A DNA stretch of 64,000 bases from the NCBI RefSeq assembly GCF_900102085.1, contig NZ_FMVM01000015.1:124001-188000 (forward strand). Direction: 5' to 3'. Source of the DNA: Paenibacillus polysaccharolyticus (GTDB lineage: Bacteria; Bacillota; Bacilli; Paenibacillales; Paenibacillaceae). Within the stretch, counting starts at the first letter, position 1. Every line of letters begins with the position of its first letter. Made by a program: the position numbers and the translations under genes. This document shows, in pieces, positions 61,119 to 64,000 of this stretch. The notes beneath the pieces are model-generated. The model was given only the letters and a program-made list of their open reading frames with translations, searched no databases and was not told the DNA's origin.

Positions 61119-61872
61119 AAGAAATCACTTCCTTTGCGAGCTCTAAATACACTTCCGCTCCTCGGGAACGGGGATCATACGTTATAATGGATTGCCCGTG
61201 AGATGGTGCCTCACTCAGCCGTACATTACGCGGAATAATCGTTTGATATACCTTTTGCTGAAAATACTTCTTCACTTCTTCTATAACTTGAATGCCAAGA
61301 TTCGTCCGAGCATCAAACATCGTCAGTAATACGCCTTCAATCTGAAGAGAAGTGTTTAAATGTTTTTGCACCAGCCTAACCGTATTCAGTAATTGGCTTA
61401 ACCCTTCCAATGCATAGTACTCACACTGAATCGGAATAATCACGGAATCGGAAGCAGTTAGTGAGTTAATTGTCAACATTCCGAGCGATGGCGGGCAGTC
61501 AATAAGAATATAATCATAATTATTTCTCACTTGTGCGAGCGCCTTTTTCAGACGAACTTCTCGCGATATGGTGGATACCAATTCGATCTCGGCTCCGGCA
61601 AGTTGAATCGTTGCAGGTATGATATGAAGTCCTTCAATTTGCGTCTCCGCGATTGCCTCTTGGGGAGGCACATCATTAATCAGAACATCATATATACAAT
61701 TCGCCACATCTGCTTTATTAATTCCGACTCCACTCGTTGTATTTCCTTGGGGGTCAATATCGACAAGCAGTACCTTTTTTCCAAGTGAAGCAAGTCCTGC
61801 TCCCAAGTTAACCGATGTCGTTGTTTTCCCCACACCGCCCTTTTGATTTGCTACGGCCATAATCTTAGACAA
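61111..61872 (-). CDS. parA: chromosome-partitioning ATPase ParA (Soj)
   Basis: 253 residues: deviant Walker A NQKGGVGKTTTSVNLG, VDIDPQGNTTSGVG, and DYILIDCPPSLGMLTIN with Walker B. Soj acts with ParB on origin segregation and with DnaA on initiation. I place the start at TTG 61872, 6 nt after GAGGTG, giving LSKIMAVANQKGG; the frame runs upstream to 62061 without support. Confidence 0.97.
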   Translation of the reverse strand: MSKIMAVANQKGGVGKTTTSVNLGAGLASLGKKVLLVDIDPQGNTTSGVGINKADVANCIYDVLINDVPPQEAIAETQIEGLHIIPATIQLAGAEIELVSTISREVRLKKALAQVRNNYDYILIDCPPSLGMLTINSLTASDSVIIPIQCEYYALEGLSQLLNTVRLVQKHLNTSLQIEGVLLTMFDARTNLGIQVIEEVKKYFQQKVYQTIIPRNVRLSEAPSHGQSIITYDPRSRGAEVYLELAKEVISYE

Positions 61873-62030
61873 TACCTTCACCTCAAATAAAATAGGAGTC
61901 TTTTCTTGTAGGTTGTGAGTTACAGTTAAAATAAGCAGGCGGCCACCGTCCACAAGAACAACAACTACCGTTTCCTTAACAGAACGATTTGTTCCCTTCA
62001 CGTCGCATGAAAAACGGACTATATAGACAG

Positions 62031-62050
62031 AAAAAGCGGCCATTGCCGCC
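62031..62050 (-). terminator. intrinsic terminator of noc
   Basis: GCGGC / GCCGC 5-bp stem with a 4-nt loop and five T on the minus strand, just past the noc stop. Confidence 0.7.
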
Positions 62051-62061
62051 TTAAGCTTCAA

Positions 62062-62880
62062 TTATTTGCGTTTTGGAATATGAATAACAATTTCGTAGTG
62101 ATCCTCATGATCCGCTTCTTTTGTTTTGATATCCATACCTGAACCTGTTACCATATCAATGGATTGACGAATCGTGTTAAGTGCCAGTCTTACATCCTTC
62201 GTAAAGGATATCCGTTTGGATTTTTTAATCTTGGATGCTTCCTTATAAAAAGCAACACGTACCTCCGTCTGCTTCACGTTCAATTCCTTATCGATAATCT
62301 CGCCCAGCAATTTCAATTGCAGTTCTTCCGTATCCAGCGACAACAAGGCTCTTGCGTGACGTTCAGATATTTTGCGCTCCATCAAGGCTGTTTTTACACC
62401 TTCTGGAAGATTCAACAACCTAATCTTGTTAGCAATGGTAGACTGGCTTTTACCAAGTCGTTGAGCAAGGCTCTCCTGTGTCAACTGATGCAAATCAATC
62501 AACTTTTGGTAGGCAACCGCTTCCTCAATCGAGGTTAAACCTTCGCGCTGCAAGTTCTCAATTAACGCAATGGATGCGGCCTGAGAGTCGTTGAATTCAC
62601 GCACAATGGCCGGGATGTGCTCAAGACCTAGTTTGCGAACAGCACGCCAGCGGCGTTCTCCAGCGATAATCTCATATGATCCATTACGAACCCGAACAAC
62701 AATAGGTTGAATAACACCATGTGTTCTGATTGTTTGCAGTAACTCATCAATTTTATCATCATCAAAAATAGTACGGGGTTGATATGGGCTACTCACAATT
62801 TCGTTAACCGGAACCTGTTTAATCTCGTCTCCGTTATTGCGCTCCGCCAAACCAAACAACTTCGAAAATTGTTCTTTCAT
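62062..62880 (-). CDS. noc: nucleoid occlusion protein Noc
   Basis: 272 residues, a ParB paralogue: MKEQFSKLFGLAERN N-terminus (the amphipathic membrane-targeting helix of Noc), IIAGERRWRAV, LTQESLAQRLGKSQSTIANKIRLL (core LGKSQSTIANK) and a C-terminal dimer domain. Noc blocks Z-ring assembly over the nucleoid. The start at 62880 is preceded by AGGTGG; the GTG at 62895 overlaps that site and is not preferred. Gene order rsmG-noc-parA-parB is the Firmicutes standard. Confidence 0.95.
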   Translation of the reverse strand: MKEQFSKLFGLAERNNGDEIKQVPVNEIVSSPYQPRTIFDDDKIDELLQTIRTHGVIQPIVVRVRNGSYEIIAGERRWRAVRKLGLEHIPAIVREFNDSQAASIALIENLQREGLTSIEEAVAYQKLIDLHQLTQESLAQRLGKSQSTIANKIRLLNLPEGVKTALMERKISERHARALLSLDTEELQLKLLGEIIDKELNVKQTEVRVAFYKEASKIKKSKRISFTKDVRLALNTIRQSIDMVTGSGMDIKTKEADHEDHYEIVIHIPKRK

Positions 62881-63187
62881 TCCGTAGATTACCACCTAGT
62901 TTCGTAATAGCTCCCACATTAGCAGGTGCTTCTTATTCCATAAGCGAGACTTCATACTCATCGTTCCTGAAATAAGTTATGCCACTCGTATTGCCCTGCT
63001 GCGAAACAGCAACAAATGCTTAACCATCTATTGATATGAACTAATCTAAGATCACTGTTTACGCAGGAACTGATACTTCTATTCTATCATCTTTTTCACC
63101 ATAATCCTATGTTTACCTATTCTTTAAAAGAATCAAATTTTCCTGCTTTTTTATTCTGTTTATTAGGAAAATAAAATGAATGACTAC

Positions 63188-63365
63188 CTATATAAGTTGA
63201 ACTAAAGATGTTTACACGGAGCACTCCGACGACAGAATAACCTTCCCATCGCTGTTATCCCCGATGTAGCTTTCTTGCAGAAAGCTTTTAGCCGACCGCT
63301 TCGCTTTTTCAGGTTTTTTCTTTCCTCTCCGTTTCTGTGTAAATAAATATAGTTCAACTTATATA
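63188..63365. mobile_element. MITE-like element, copy 2
   Basis: The ends form 16-bp perfect terminal inverted repeats TATATAAGTTGAACTA / TAGTTCAACTTATATA. The inside shares CACTCCGACGACAGAATAACC-like, GTTATCCCC, GATGTAGCTTTCTTGCAGAA and CGCTTCGCTTTT blocks with copy 1 at 19868. It is about 178 bp; the difference from copy 1 is internal. It is inserted between noc and rsmG, close to the presumed origin. Confidence 0.75.
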
Positions 63366-63465
63366 AATCCTGATGAACTAAAATTATTCCAGCCCTGATT
63401 TTGTATATGAGAATCCCATCCCACGGTATGCATTTAATTTAACTCAGTTCTAATTTAGAAAACAC

Positions 63466-63505
63466 AAAAAAATAGAGAATGTTTCACGTGAAACATCCTC
63501 TATTT
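63466..63505 (-). terminator. intrinsic terminator of rsmG, built on parS
   Basis: An 18-bp near-perfect stem (AAATAGAG-ATGTTTCAC with its complement, one mismatch) followed by seven T on the minus strand. The 16 central bp are the parS site. Confidence 0.9.
63480..63495. promoter_or_regulatory. parS site between noc and rsmG
   Basis: TGTTTCACGTGAAACA, a perfect 16-bp palindrome and full parS match, located in the stem of the rsmG terminator. Confidence 0.95.
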
Positions 63506-63555
63506 CCATCTGGTCATTCAACACGTTATTTTGTTTTTATCCTTATGTCACAATA

Positions 63556-64000
63556 CTACACGAGTGGAGTTTTAAGTGGTGTTCCTGGTTTACGTGGATA
63601 CTTATGTGGTGTCTTGTCAAACTTCTGAATCAAAATAATATGACGTTCTGATTCCTCCACCGGCAGCTGGAATGGATGAACAGCCTTCACCCGTCCTTTC
63701 AGCTGATTAAAGCTGAACTCTGCTTCCTTCATTTCATCCCTCGGGTCTCCGCCCTTCATTGCAGCGAACATACCGCTTTTACGTACAAAGGGAAGGCAGA
63801 ATTCATTCAGTACCGCGAGCTTGGCTACCGCCCGTGCAGTAACCAGATCATAGCTGTCTCGATATCCTTCTTTGCGGCCTAGCTCCTCAGCACGACCATG
63901 GATTAATTCGACCTGCTCCAGACCAAGTGTATCCACTACATACTGTAAGAAACCAATCCGTTTATTCAATGAGTCGATGATTGTAAGCTGGATATGTGGA
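63556..64000 (-). CDS. rsmG: 16S rRNA (guanine527-N7)-methyltransferase, 5' part beyond window
   Basis: The C-terminal 147 or so residues are present; the frame is open to the window edge (PHIQLTIIDSLNKR before the TTG at 63969), so the N-terminus lies outside. Seen: VDSLNKR-type acidic motif (here IIDSLNKRIGFL), DLVTARAVAKLAVLNEFCLP and KSGMFAAMKGGDP. RsmG methylates G527 of 16S rRNA; its loss gives low-level streptomycin resistance. The C-terminal tail is a little longer than usual and rich in Pro/Lys. Confidence 0.95.
   Translation of the reverse strand, partial: PHIQLTIIDSLNKRIGFLQYVVDTLGLEQVELIHGRAEELGRKEGYRDSYDLVTARAVAKLAVLNEFCLPFVRKSGMFAAMKGGDPRDEMKEAEFSFNQLKGRVKAVHPFQLPVEESERHIILIQKFDKTPHKYPRKPGTPLKTPLV

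Overview
The window looks like the oriC-proximal left arm of a Paenibacillus-type Firmicutes chromosome. The evidence is gene order. Reading leftwards from the right end on the minus strand come rsmG, noc, parA, parB, yyaB/yyaC-type genes, rpsF-ssb-rpsR, then further left mazG-like, yybS, gdpP, rplI, dnaB, purA, walRKHIJ, htrA and rlmH. That is the order known from Bacillus subtilis next to dnaA. The origin itself should lie just beyond position 64000. Nearly all genes are on the minus strand, co-directional with a fork leaving that origin. Large SLH-anchored surface proteins, LysM/G5/M23 and LCP cell-wall proteins and a GH120 beta-xylosidase fit Paenibacillus; the genus is inferred, not proven.

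Layout: 1-7633 is accessory (ABC-F ATPase cut by the window edge, ArsR/aldo-keto reductase pair, YndJ-like membrane protein, HEAT protein, GH120 beta-xylosidase, an orphan Imm1-like immunity gene). 7634-8272 holds what looks like a decayed T-box leader. 8370-17301 has a 1488-residue SLH surface protein and, upstream of it, a 1451-residue pseudokinase/ATPase/GAF/LuxR regulator. 17415-29899 is the WalRK neighbourhood: rlmH, a CxxH/CxxC microgene, a lipoprotein, htrA, walJ-I-H-K-R and an M23 endopeptidase with a well-matched WalR box upstream. 30369-39757 is the purA, dnaB, rplI, gdpP, yybS, mazG-like block plus a CBS protein. 39952-53708 is a lineage-specific cell-envelope and transport insert (LCP, MFS pump, SLH-S9 peptidase, DacF-like protein, Opp operon, CwlK-like peptidase). 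53962-64000 is the conserved ribosomal/ssb, tRNA-Ser, sulfur-carrier, ParABS/Noc block.

Regulatory sites read directly from the bases include two canonical parS sites (one inside parB, one forming the stem of the rsmG terminator), paired PurR boxes at the purA promoter, a WalR box, a TetR-like operator overlapping the MFS promoter, and about 22 intrinsic terminators. Two repeat families stand out: a MITE-like element with 16-bp terminal inverted repeats (two copies, near 19.9 kb and 63.2 kb), and a four-unit forward-forward-reverse-reverse intergenic repeat (two copies, near 18.0 kb and 24.1 kb). I did not find CRISPR arrays, prophage or complete IS elements. Other points worth attention are a DacF-family protein whose SxxK serine is glycine, and a DUF3343 / cysteine desulfurase pairing that suggests sulfur or selenium trafficking.
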